Below, piece by piece: positions 1 to 4,718 of a stretch of DNA of 7,251 bases. This stretch comes from Bacillota bacterium. Its GTDB lineage: Bacteria > Bacillota > Clostridia > Christensenellales > Pumilibacteraceae. The notes under the pieces are model-generated. The model made no database searches. It saw only the letters and a list, made by a program, of their open reading frames with translations, and was not told the origin of the DNA. The first letter of the stretch is position 1. Every line of letters begins with the position of its first letter. The stretch covers positions 1 to 7,251 of the forward strand of contig WQSV01000069.1 of assembly GCA_009787685.1 (NCBI GenBank), in the 5' to 3' direction. Both the position numbers and the translations under genes were made by a program.

Positions 1-554
1 AAAATCACGACTGGCAAGTCATTTTCAAGACATTTGACCGACCATTTTAGAGTGTGGCGAATTCTTTGGTCATAATAGATTGGAATAATTCCAGCCGCAT
101 CATAGAAAAATGGTGCGAACCCGCCGAAAATCCATGACATGATGAAACTTGAAAATTTGCCATATTTCAATTTGTTTCGATAAAATGTCACTCTTAGGTA
201 ATCCCTTCTAGATTTGTAATGTTCGCACATTTGATGAGCGCCCCACATCATGAATGGCTCATCTCTAAATGTTCGAAAACTAAACGGTCCACCTGCTCCA
301 TTATGGTTGCAAATTTTGATGCGTTTTTGCTCCATTTCTCCACCTTTCAACTTGTTGAGGTCAATTGTCACAGGTTTTCTTTTGATAATTCGAGCAAGTC
401 TTAGCCATATTTTGTTAGGAATACTATATTTTGTTTTTAGATAGATAGGCTGAACTCCCATTGACTTCTTCTCTTCTTTTTGAGAGGTTGGAGTCAAGGT
501 TTGAGATACCTCTTCTTTCGTTATTTCTACTGTTGTGTCTTTCGTCTCTTTCAT
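1..554 (-). CDS. PlsC-like lysophospholipid acyltransferase, 3' end cut by window edge
   Basis: Translation from the ATG at 554 stays open to the window edge and gives 184 residues with no stop. Residues 1-32 are polar and charged, probably disordered. From about residue 45 the protein resembles the PlsC/lysophospholipid acyltransferase superfamily, which transfers an acyl chain to a lysophospholipid at the membrane. The H-containing motif is ICNHNGAGGP (81-90), followed by PFMMWGAHQMC (100-110), a hydrophobic stretch (about 136-150), and GIIPIYYDQR (155-164). The visible end, NDLPVVI, is where this family normally continues into FPEG. The usual NHxxxxD acidic residue is not present after NH, so this is a divergent subfamily and catalytic competence is unproven. 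The start follows the rpoD stop by 23 bp and has an AAAGGAC ribosome binding site, suggesting co-transcription with rpoD. The family assignment comes from remembered motif patterns, not a search. Confidence 0.6.
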   Translation of the reverse strand, partial: MKETKDTTVEITKEEVSQTLTPTSQKEEKKSMGVQPIYLKTKYSIPNKIWLRLARIIKRKPVTIDLNKLKGGEMEQKRIKICNHNGAGGPFSFRTFRDEPFMMWGAHQMCEHYKSRRDYLRVTFYRNKLKYGKFSSFIMSWIFGGFAPFFYDAAGIIPIYYDQRIRHTLKWSVKCLENDLPVVI

Positions 555-577
555 TTTTTGTCCTTTTTTTAGAGCTT

Positions 578-1678
578 CTAGTTCTTCAAAAAGTCTGCGT
601 AATCACGAAGAACTCCGCTTTTTTTCGGATGTCTGAGTTTTCTGAGCGCTTTTGCTTCAATCTGGCGAATTCTTTCTCTTGTGACATTGAACTCTCTTCC
701 AACTTCTTCAAGCGTTCTTGGGTGCCCATCATCCATCCCAAATCGAAGGCGAAGAACCATTTCCTCTCTTGGGTCAAGGCTGTCAAGAACATTCATTAAT
801 TGTTCTTTAAGTAGCGTTGCATTTGTTTTTTCATGAGGTTTTTCGCTTTTTTCGTCTTCAACAAAGTCAATCAGCGCACTGTCATCATCTTCGCCAATTT
901 TTGTTTCAAGTGCAATAGGGTCTTGAGAAATTCGACGAAGTCCTTTGACCTTAGATTCTTCAACTCCCATCTCATTTGCAATTTCTTCATCCGTTGGCTC
1001 TCTTCCAAAGTCTTGAACCAGCTGACGTTGGACACGAATAAATTTGTTAATTGTTTCTGCCATGTGGACAGGTATTCTAATTGTTCGTCCTTGGTCAGCG
1101 ATTGCACGCGTTATTGCTTGGCGAATCCACCATGTTGCATAGGTTGAGAAACGAAACCCGAGAGCAAAATCAAATTTTTCGACCGCTTTCATTAATCCCA
1201 AGTTCCCCTCTTGAATAAGATCAAGAAATTGCATACCTCTGCCCACATATCGTTTTGCAACTGAAACAACAAGCCTAAGATTCGCTTGAGTTAATTTTTG
1301 CTTTGAACTCTCACAGCCATCTGCCATTTTTTTTGCCAGTTCATATTCTTCATCAGCAGAAAGTAGCGGCACTCTCCCAATATCTTTTAGGAAAATTTTG
1401 ACCGCATCATCAACTGCAAAATCGGCATCAAACGTCAAAGACTCTTTTGCAACATCGACATCATTCGCAGACCTAAATTCAGCTTCATTCGGAATATTTG
1501 GCTGTTCTTCAAAGCTGTCCACTTTCTTTTCTACTTTTTCGACCGTCTTTTTTGAATCAGATTTTTTGTCTTTTGTTTTCTTTTCCTCTTTTTTGTTCAG
1601 CGAAAAAGAAACTGCTGAAATATCTTGTTCAGCAAAAGACGATTCTGTTTCATTAATGTTATTGTTGTCTTTTTTCAT
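578..1678 (-). CDS. rpoD: Housekeeping RNA polymerase sigma factor RpoD/SigA
   Basis: This primary sigma-70 factor directs core RNA polymerase to TTGACA/TATAAT promoters. The protein has 366 residues, close to the length of Gram-positive SigA. Residues 1-85 are a Lys/Glu/Ser-rich low-complexity leader in place of a recognisable region 1.1. Region 1.2 begins near DDAVKIFLKDIGRVPLL (90-106). Region 2 spans about 125-200, with the core-binding and -10 recognition segments RLVVSVAKRYVGRG, FLDLIQEGNLGLMKAVEKFD and RFSTYATWWIRQAITRAI. Region 3 spans about 203-280. Region 4 contains LDPREEMVLRLRFG and the helix-turn-helix TLEEVGREFNVTRERIRQIE (322-341) that reads the -35 element. The ATG at 1678 has a strong AAAGGAAA site upstream. 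Neither dnaG nor another replication gene lies beside it; instead comFC is upstream and an acyltransferase downstream. It has its own promoter and a predicted leader of about 140-150 nt. Confidence 0.98.
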   Translation of the reverse strand: MKKDNNNINETESSFAEQDISAVSFSLNKKEEKKTKDKKSDSKKTVEKVEKKVDSFEEQPNIPNEAEFRSANDVDVAKESLTFDADFAVDDAVKIFLKDIGRVPLLSADEEYELAKKMADGCESSKQKLTQANLRLVVSVAKRYVGRGMQFLDLIQEGNLGLMKAVEKFDFALGFRFSTYATWWIRQAITRAIADQGRTIRIPVHMAETINKFIRVQRQLVQDFGREPTDEEIANEMGVEESKVKGLRRISQDPIALETKIGEDDDSALIDFVEDEKSEKPHEKTNATLLKEQLMNVLDSLDPREEMVLRLRFGMDDGHPRTLEEVGREFNVTRERIRQIEAKALRKLRHPKKSGVLRDYADFLKN

Positions 1679-1732
1679 ATGTTTTCCTTTTGTGGGGGGT
1701 GGAATTTGTTTTGTTTATTTATTGCTAACACA

Positions 1733-1797
1733 ACTTGTCATGAGAACAGCATTGTGTCTTGAATTCTTTGAAAATTGTTAATACTCAATGATAGTAT
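1733..1797 (-). promoter_or_regulatory. Two-block leader motif, copy 1 (rpoD)
   Basis: Downstream of the rpoD promoter, and so within its predicted leader, lie two blocks that recur upstream of nrdR. In the minus-strand sense these are TCATTGAGTATT and, about 30 nt later, AATGCTGTTCTCATGACAA. The 3' block ends 57 bp before the rpoD start codon. The blocks contain partly complementary ends (UCAU-u-GAG against CUC-AUGA), which could form an RNA stem. The function is unknown; it does not match a riboswitch class I recognise. Confidence 0.45.
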
Positions 1798-1825
1798 ATC
1801 ACAATAAATGTCCTATAATTAGAGC

Positions 1826-1862
1826 ATTATACCATTTTACCAAAAAAAATATATTCTGTCAA
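1826..1862 (-). promoter_or_regulatory. rpoD promoter with overlapping -10 elements
   Basis: On the minus strand a perfect -35 TTGACA (1857-1862) is separated by exactly 17 bp from TAAAAT (1834-1839), a 5/6 match to the -10 consensus. A second -10, TATAAT (1826-1831), is preceded by TGG, giving an extended -10 (TGnTATAAT). Either would start transcription at about 1819-1827, leaving a leader of about 140-150 nt before the rpoD ATG at 1678. Confidence 0.8.
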
Positions 1863-1885
1863 GGGTTTTCAACCCTTTTGTCGGA
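1863..1885. repeat. Hairpin element, copy 1 (upstream of rpoD)
   Basis: On the plus strand this reads GGGTTTTCAACCC followed by TTTTGTCGGA. It forms a short GGGTT/AACCC stem, extendable to AAGGGTT/AACCCTT from 1861. The same sequence, with one substitution and one extra T, occurs at 5928-5951 in front of ackA. Here the stem abuts the TTGACA -35 hexamer of the rpoD promoter, and its outer stem bases overlap it. In plus-strand orientation it resembles a terminator (stem then T-run), but no plus-strand gene reads into it. Confidence 0.5.
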
Positions 1886-1898
1886 TTTTAGCTGGAAC

Positions 1899-1912
1899 TA
1901 GTTTTAAAACTA
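1899..1912. repeat. Perfect 14-bp palindrome over the comFC stop codon
   Basis: TAGTTTTAAAACTA is its own reverse complement and includes the TAG stop of comFC (1910-1912). There is no U-run after it on the minus strand, so it is not a convincing intrinsic terminator. It may be chance in A+T-rich DNA. Confidence 0.35.
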
Positions 1913-2674
1913 ATACAGAGTTGGCTCGGATTTTGTTGAAGCAATAGTCAATACTGTTATTGCGTCAGCTTTTGCTTTTCTCAAAATTTTTGAGCATTCT
2001 TCAACTGTTGTTGCTGTCGTCAGAACGTCATCAACAAGAAGCACTCTCCTCCCTTTTATTTCATGCATTTCTCTTGCCAGCTCAAATGATCCTTTCAAAA
2101 GCTCTTTTCTTTCATGGAAAGATAATTTTGCGAGTTTTTGAGTGTGTTTTGTTTTGGTTAGAAGCGACTCACACGGCACTTCGAAAATTCTCGCTATCTT
2201 TTTTGCAAGAAGTTCGGACTGATTGTAGCCCCTTTCTCTTTGACGCTTTTTGTGGAGTGGGACGAATGTCACGATATCAAAATCCAGCTCCTCTTTTTTT
2301 ATTATGTCAGACATAATTTGGGAAAAATTATCTGCAAGGTGTTTTTCAGAGTTGTATTTAAAATTGTGAATAGCACGAGTTACTCCACCTTCATAGACAT
2401 AGGCACTTCTCGCCATGTCAAAACTTCGATTTACATCGGTGCAAGTGTCACAATAATTTGCATCTCCCAGTTTCTGCCTTCCGCAACGAAGACAAGATTC
2501 TTCAATCTTTTGACTCTCTTTGTCGCAATCGAAACAAATAGAATATTTTTCATCTCTCGGCAACTCGGCATTGCAAAAAATGCACTTTATTCCTGTTGGA
2601 TAAAGCAATTGAACAAAAGTGTCTTTGATTGTTTTTAAGGTGTTTGATTTAATTTTCAACCCCCAAAAGCTCAT
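1910..2674 (-). CDS. comFC: ComFC/GntX-family phosphoribosyltransferase-like protein
   Basis: ComFC-family proteins pair an N-terminal zinc-ribbon region with a type I phosphoribosyltransferase fold. In naturally transformable bacteria they help internalised single-stranded DNA become transformant chromosome. Counting from the upstream TTG (2677), four Cys pairs are visible: CIFC (32-35), CFDC (48-51), CLRC (62-65) and CDTC (76-79), enough for two zinc ribbons. The C-terminal half has a FVPLHKKRQRERGYNQSE motif (138-155) and the PRPP-binding loop VLLVDDVLTTATT (212-224). The total of about 254 residues is usual for the family. The ATG at 2674 is chosen over the adjacent TTG at 2677; neither has a clear Shine-Dalgarno. 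The start lies inside the preceding regulator gene (26-bp overlap from the ATG), so translational coupling is likely. No ComFA helicase or other competence gene is in the window, so a competence role is inferred from the family only. Confidence 0.88.
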   Translation of the reverse strand: MSFWGLKIKSNTLKTIKDTFVQLLYPTGIKCIFCNAELPRDEKYSICFDCDKESQKIEESCLRCGRQKLGDANYCDTCTDVNRSFDMARSAYVYEGGVTRAIHNFKYNSEKHLADNFSQIMSDIIKKEELDFDIVTFVPLHKKRQRERGYNQSELLAKKIARIFEVPCESLLTKTKHTQKLAKLSFHERKELLKGSFELAREMHEIKGRRVLLVDDVLTTATTVEECSKILRKAKADAITVLTIASTKSEPTLY

Positions 2675-2858
2675 CAACTGTCACACCGAAAAATTTTGCA
2701 AGTTCAACAAGCATGGTCAAACTTGGCTCCGTCCTAGGCTTCTCCCAATCGCTTATTGATGTTCGATTGACACCAAGAATATTTGCCAACCCCTCTTGTG
2801 TCAACTCTTTTTCAAGCCTCAATTCTTTTAATGTCTTTGCAAATGTATATAAGAACAT
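2649..2858 (-). CDS. Small Xre-family (Cro/C1-type) DNA-binding regulator
   Basis: This 69-residue protein is essentially one helix-turn-helix domain. LKELRLEKELTQEGLANILGV is followed by recognition-helix residues NRTSISDWEKPRTEPS and the closing helix MLVELAKFFGVTVDELLG, the standard Xre layout. It probably binds DNA as a dimer; the target is unknown, though autoregulation is common for such proteins. No membrane or ligand-binding domain is present. The ATG at 2858 has no Shine-Dalgarno, and a good promoter places transcription start on that ATG, so the mRNA is probably leaderless. Its 3' end overlaps comFC, making it the first gene of a two-gene unit and a plausible regulator of it. No toxin partner or phage genes lie nearby. 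Confidence 0.88.
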   Translation of the reverse strand: MFLYTFAKTLKELRLEKELTQEGLANILGVNRTSISDWEKPRTEPSLTMLVELAKFFGVTVDELLGVEN

Positions 2859-2864
2859 ATCTAC

Positions 2865-2893
2865 ATTATGCGTAATTTTTACACATTTTTCAA
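2865..2893 (-). promoter_or_regulatory. Promoter of the Xre regulator-comFC unit (predicted leaderless start)
   Basis: On the minus strand TTGAAA (2888-2893) and CATAAT (2865-2870) are separated by 17 bp; each matches consensus at 5 of 6 positions. Only 6 nt (2859-2864) separate the -10 from the ATG at 2858, so the expected +1 coincides with the A of the start codon. Confidence 0.7.
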
Positions 2894-2986
2894 TCTTCTC
2901 GTTATTTTAACACAAAATCATCGCAATCATTTTTTAAAGAAAATTTTTAAACAGCTTTAACTAAGTTTTTTGCAATAAGATTTTTA

Positions 2987-3205
2987 TCAAATAACCTCAA
3001 TCATTTTTGCGATATCTTCTCTAATTGAAAAGAGTCGCCCTCGTAGCAAAATTAAAAAAGTGCCACCGAATGGAGCGATGGCACAGATTACTATTTGAGA
3101 TTCTGGCGAAAATCCCATGTCTAAAAGTCGGCGTTTTTCATTGAATTCACCATGTAGTTTTTTGATTGAATATGCGGTGTTTAATTTGGCATTCGATAAA
3201 GTCAT
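2987..3205 (-). CDS. feoA: FeoA-domain protein (stand-alone)
   Basis: FeoA is a small SH3-like cytoplasmic protein that normally assists the ferrous-iron transporter FeoB. The 72-residue sequence has the family signature: KRRLLDMGFSPESQIVI (about 25-41), then APFGGTFLILLRGRLFSIREDIAKMI (about 44-69). The glycine common after GF(T/S)P is replaced by Glu here. The ATG at 3205 lies 2 nt after the nrdR stop and has no strong Shine-Dalgarno, so its translation probably depends on nrdR. No feoB gene follows; the next gene downstream is the Xre regulator after a 128-bp A+T-rich gap. It may therefore serve a FeoB encoded elsewhere or be a solitary FeoA-domain regulator. I see no clear terminator after it. 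Confidence 0.9.
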   Translation of the reverse strand: MTLSNAKLNTAYSIKKLHGEFNEKRRLLDMGFSPESQIVICAIAPFGGTFLILLRGRLFSIREDIAKMIEVI

Positions 3206-3207
3206 AG

Positions 3208-3669
3208 TTATTTTTTAATTTTCTTTTCAAATTCTTTGACGAATGATAGGAACGTTGAAACATCAGCAAACTGCTTATAAACCGAAGCAAAGCGGATATA
3301 GGCAACTTCGTCAAGATCTTTTAATCCTTTCATTACCATCTCTCCAATGTCAACCGTTTTCACTTCACTCGCAAGTGAGTTTTGAATGCTGTCTTCGATT
3401 TCATGGACAAGATTATTGATATCAGCAAGTGACACTGCCCTTTTTTCGCACGCTCTAACTATTCCGTTTTGAACCTTTACTCGATCGAATGGTTGCCTTG
3501 TGCCATCATTTTTAATGACCAAAATCGGGAGTACTTCAACCATTTCATAGGTAGTGAAACGCTTTCCACAAGAAAGACATTCCCTTCTTCTTTTGACGGA
3601 ATTTCCTTTGTCGGTTAGTCTTGAGTCTAAAACTTTTGAATCTTCAAAGTTGCAATAAATACATTTCAT
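3208..3669 (-). CDS. nrdR: Transcriptional repressor NrdR (ribonucleotide reductase regulator)
   Basis: NrdR represses ribonucleotide reductase genes in response to ATP/dATP bound by its ATP-cone. From the ATG at 3669 the protein has 153 residues, the normal family length, and begins MKCIYC as family members do. A zinc ribbon is formed by C3, C6, C31 and C34 (CIYC and CLSC), with RRRECLSCGKRFTTYE between ribbon and cone. The ATP-cone spans about 47-137, with VIKNDGTRQPFDRVKV as its nucleotide-binding start. The open frame extends 23 codons further upstream (to 3738), but the start at 3669 has a GGAG ribosome binding site 8 nt before it, so the longer form is rejected. No nrd reductase gene is in the window. 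The preceding gene is the PRC-barrel protein, an adjacency I recall from Clostridia; feoA follows immediately. Confidence 0.96.
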   Translation of the reverse strand: MKCIYCNFEDSKVLDSRLTDKGNSVKRRRECLSCGKRFTTYEMVEVLPILVIKNDGTRQPFDRVKVQNGIVRACEKRAVSLADINNLVHEIEDSIQNSLASEVKTVDIGEMVMKGLKDLDEVAYIRFASVYKQFADVSTFLSFVKEFEKKIKK

Positions 3670-3681
3670 TTGTTTATCTCC

Positions 3682-3696
3682 AATGCTAATAGCATT
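3682..3696. promoter_or_regulatory. Perfect inverted repeat just before the nrdR ribosome binding site
   Basis: AATGCTA-T-TAGCATT is a perfect 7-bp inverted repeat around one base, ending about one base before the nrdR Shine-Dalgarno. It could be an operator for a dimeric regulator or an RNA hairpin affecting ribosome access. It does not resemble the NrdR box I know (ACACwATATATwGTGT-like). Confidence 0.45.
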
Positions 3697-3729
3697 TATG
3701 GGTTTATTTTGCGCATTTTTTTGACTCGC

Positions 3730-3790
3730 AATTGTCATGAAAACGGCATTAGTTTTAAATCCTCAACTCACAATGCTCAATGACAGATAG
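3730..3790 (-). promoter_or_regulatory. Two-block leader motif, copy 2 (nrdR)
   Basis: In the minus-strand sense this region contains TCATTGAGCATT and, about 25 nt later, AATGCCGTTTTCATGACAA. These match the rpoD leader copy at 11 of 12 and 17 of 19 positions. The 3' block ends 63 bp before the nrdR start (57 bp for rpoD). Here the outer ends TGTCAT/ATGACA are perfectly complementary, extendable by GAG/UUC with one G-U pair. I could not find a convincing nrdR promoter in this gap, so whether the element is transcribed is open. Confidence 0.45.
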
Positions 3791-3848
3791 TTTTTTAATT
3801 CAATCAAAAACAACCGAATTATTGACATTGAAACACTGAATATTGCAA

Positions 3849-4496
3849 CTACTTCCAGCGAAACACGCAATCAAACAGCATGCATTTTTCACATTTGCGA
3901 TCACATTTTGGGCGATCCTTTCCATGGTTTTTGTGTTCTCTTTCTTCTCTTTCAGGCTCTCTGCAGTCCCCCATTAAATGAGCCCTGTGGATTTGTTCAT
4001 GACAACCATGCTCACCACAATGTTCCTCTCTTTGCTCATGGTGCCCGTGATTTTCTTTTTCTCTGTGTCCACGATGCTCTCTTTCTTTTGCTCCATGACA
4101 ACAGTCCTCGCCTCTGTGCCTGTCGTGTTCGCAATGAAATTCATGATGGCTGTGATGCTCTCTGTGTCCATGTCCTCTTTCTCTTTCGCGTCCTCTGTCG
4201 TGATGCCCACCTCCACCATGATGACCTTTTTTATGCTTGTCATGATGATGGTTGTGAGAACGGACTCTTACTAGTATAGCATCCTCTCCAATTTTGTCAA
4301 TACATTCAAAGGGGATAAAAATATCTTGGCTTTTAAAAAAAAATCGACGCGAGAAAGGAACAACTATGCCTTTAAGACCACCTTTGTGGCCGCCAAGAAT
4401 AACATCGCAAACTCTTCCTAAACGTCGTCCGTCAACGACATTTATGACCTCTTTGCTTCTTAATTCCAAAAAAGACATTTCAAAAAATTCGCTCAT
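3849..4496 (-). CDS. YlmC/YmxH-like PRC-barrel protein with His/Cys-rich tail
   Basis: Residues 7-80 form a PRC-barrel of the YlmC/YmxH type: MSFLELRSKEVINVVDGRRLG, then CDVILGGHKGGLKGIVVP and DIFIPFECIDKIGEDAILVRV. Typical family members end near residue 80-90. Here about 135 more residues follow, dense in His, Arg, Glu and Lys, with about 31 His between 81 and 190 and ten Cys in the tail. It ends with a clustered KCDRKCEKCMLFDC. This composition suggests binding of transition metals such as Ni, Zn, Co or Cu, by storage, buffering or sensing; that is inference. No signal peptide or membrane segment is visible. The start is uncertain: ATG 4496 gives 215 residues, but ATG 4478 (residue 7) fits the family N-terminus, and neither has a strong ribosome binding site. 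YmxH-type genes beside nrdR are familiar in Clostridia, supporting the domain call. Confidence 0.75.
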   Translation of the reverse strand: MSEFFEMSFLELRSKEVINVVDGRRLGRVCDVILGGHKGGLKGIVVPFSRRFFFKSQDIFIPFECIDKIGEDAILVRVRSHNHHHDKHKKGHHGGGGHHDRGRERERGHGHREHHSHHEFHCEHDRHRGEDCCHGAKEREHRGHREKENHGHHEQREEHCGEHGCHEQIHRAHLMGDCREPEREEREHKNHGKDRPKCDRKCEKCMLFDCVFRWK

Positions 4497-4540
4497 TATC
4501 GTGTTATTTTCTTAATTACTTCGACCCTCTGGACTCACAA

Positions 4541-4596
4541 CTTGTCTCGGAGATGAGTTTTTTGTTTCAAGAAACAAGATTGAGACCACTCTCCTC
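4541..4596 (-). promoter_or_regulatory. Possible structured leader of the PRC-barrel/His-rich gene
   Basis: The 222-bp gap 4497-4718 holds several complementary segments in the minus-strand sense. A central hairpin is TTGTTTC-TT-GAAACAA (4562-4577). Flanking it, GTCTC (4582-4586) can pair with GAGAC (4544-4548), and GGAGA (4590-4594) can pair with TCTCC (4549-4553). These two outer pairings cross, so they would be a pseudoknot or mutually exclusive. No known riboswitch class was recognised. I could not identify a convincing promoter for the gene in this gap. Confidence 0.3.
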
Positions 4597-4680
4597 ACAA
4601 TGTATATGCATAGTTTCGACAAAACTTGACAAATGTTTGAGTTTTTTGAAATATTGTTTTTTTTATTCTGTTATTATGAC

Positions 4681-4707
4681 AAAGTAGGAGCGACTTGCTC
4701 CTACTTT
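4681..4707. terminator. Terminator hairpin after ackA
   Basis: AAAGTAGGAGC / GCTCCTACTTT is a perfect 11-bp stem with a 5-nt loop, 11 nt beyond the ackA stop. On the minus strand the U-run is short (UUU within the stem, then GUCAUAAU). The plus-strand side has AGTTTTTG. It most likely ends pta-ackA transcription, with some capacity in both directions. Confidence 0.75.
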
Positions 4708-4718
4708 AGTTTTTGAAA

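Noticed and set aside
461..1147. Plus-strand open frames opposite rpoD (461-799, 833-1147)
   Set aside because: Antisense to strongly conserved sigma regions; Phe/Leu/Ser-rich translations typical of shadow frames.
1693..1700. The homopolymer GGGGGG run upstream of rpoD as a phase-variable tract
   Set aside because: Only six bases, outside the promoter and coding region, with nothing to suggest slippage control.
1861..1885. The GGGTT hairpin as the comFC transcription terminator
   Set aside because: In the comFC direction the stem is followed by GACAG, not a U-run, and the stem overlaps the rpoD -35 hexamer.
3670..3738. A longer nrdR beginning at 3738 (23 extra N-terminal residues)
   Set aside because: NrdR proteins begin at MKCIYC, and the ATG at 3669 has a well-spaced GGAG site. 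The extra codons overlap the shared leader motif and palindrome.
4020..4260. Short repeats resembling an array (CRISPR or tandem repeat)
   Set aside because: The similarity comes from repeated His, Glu and Arg codons in a coding tail; units are irregular, with no constant repeat and spacer length.
3908..4279. Plus-strand open frames opposite the His-rich gene
   Set aside because: Their Met/His/Leu-rich low-complexity translations follow from the repetitive codons of the minus-strand tail; no ribosome binding site or family resemblance.
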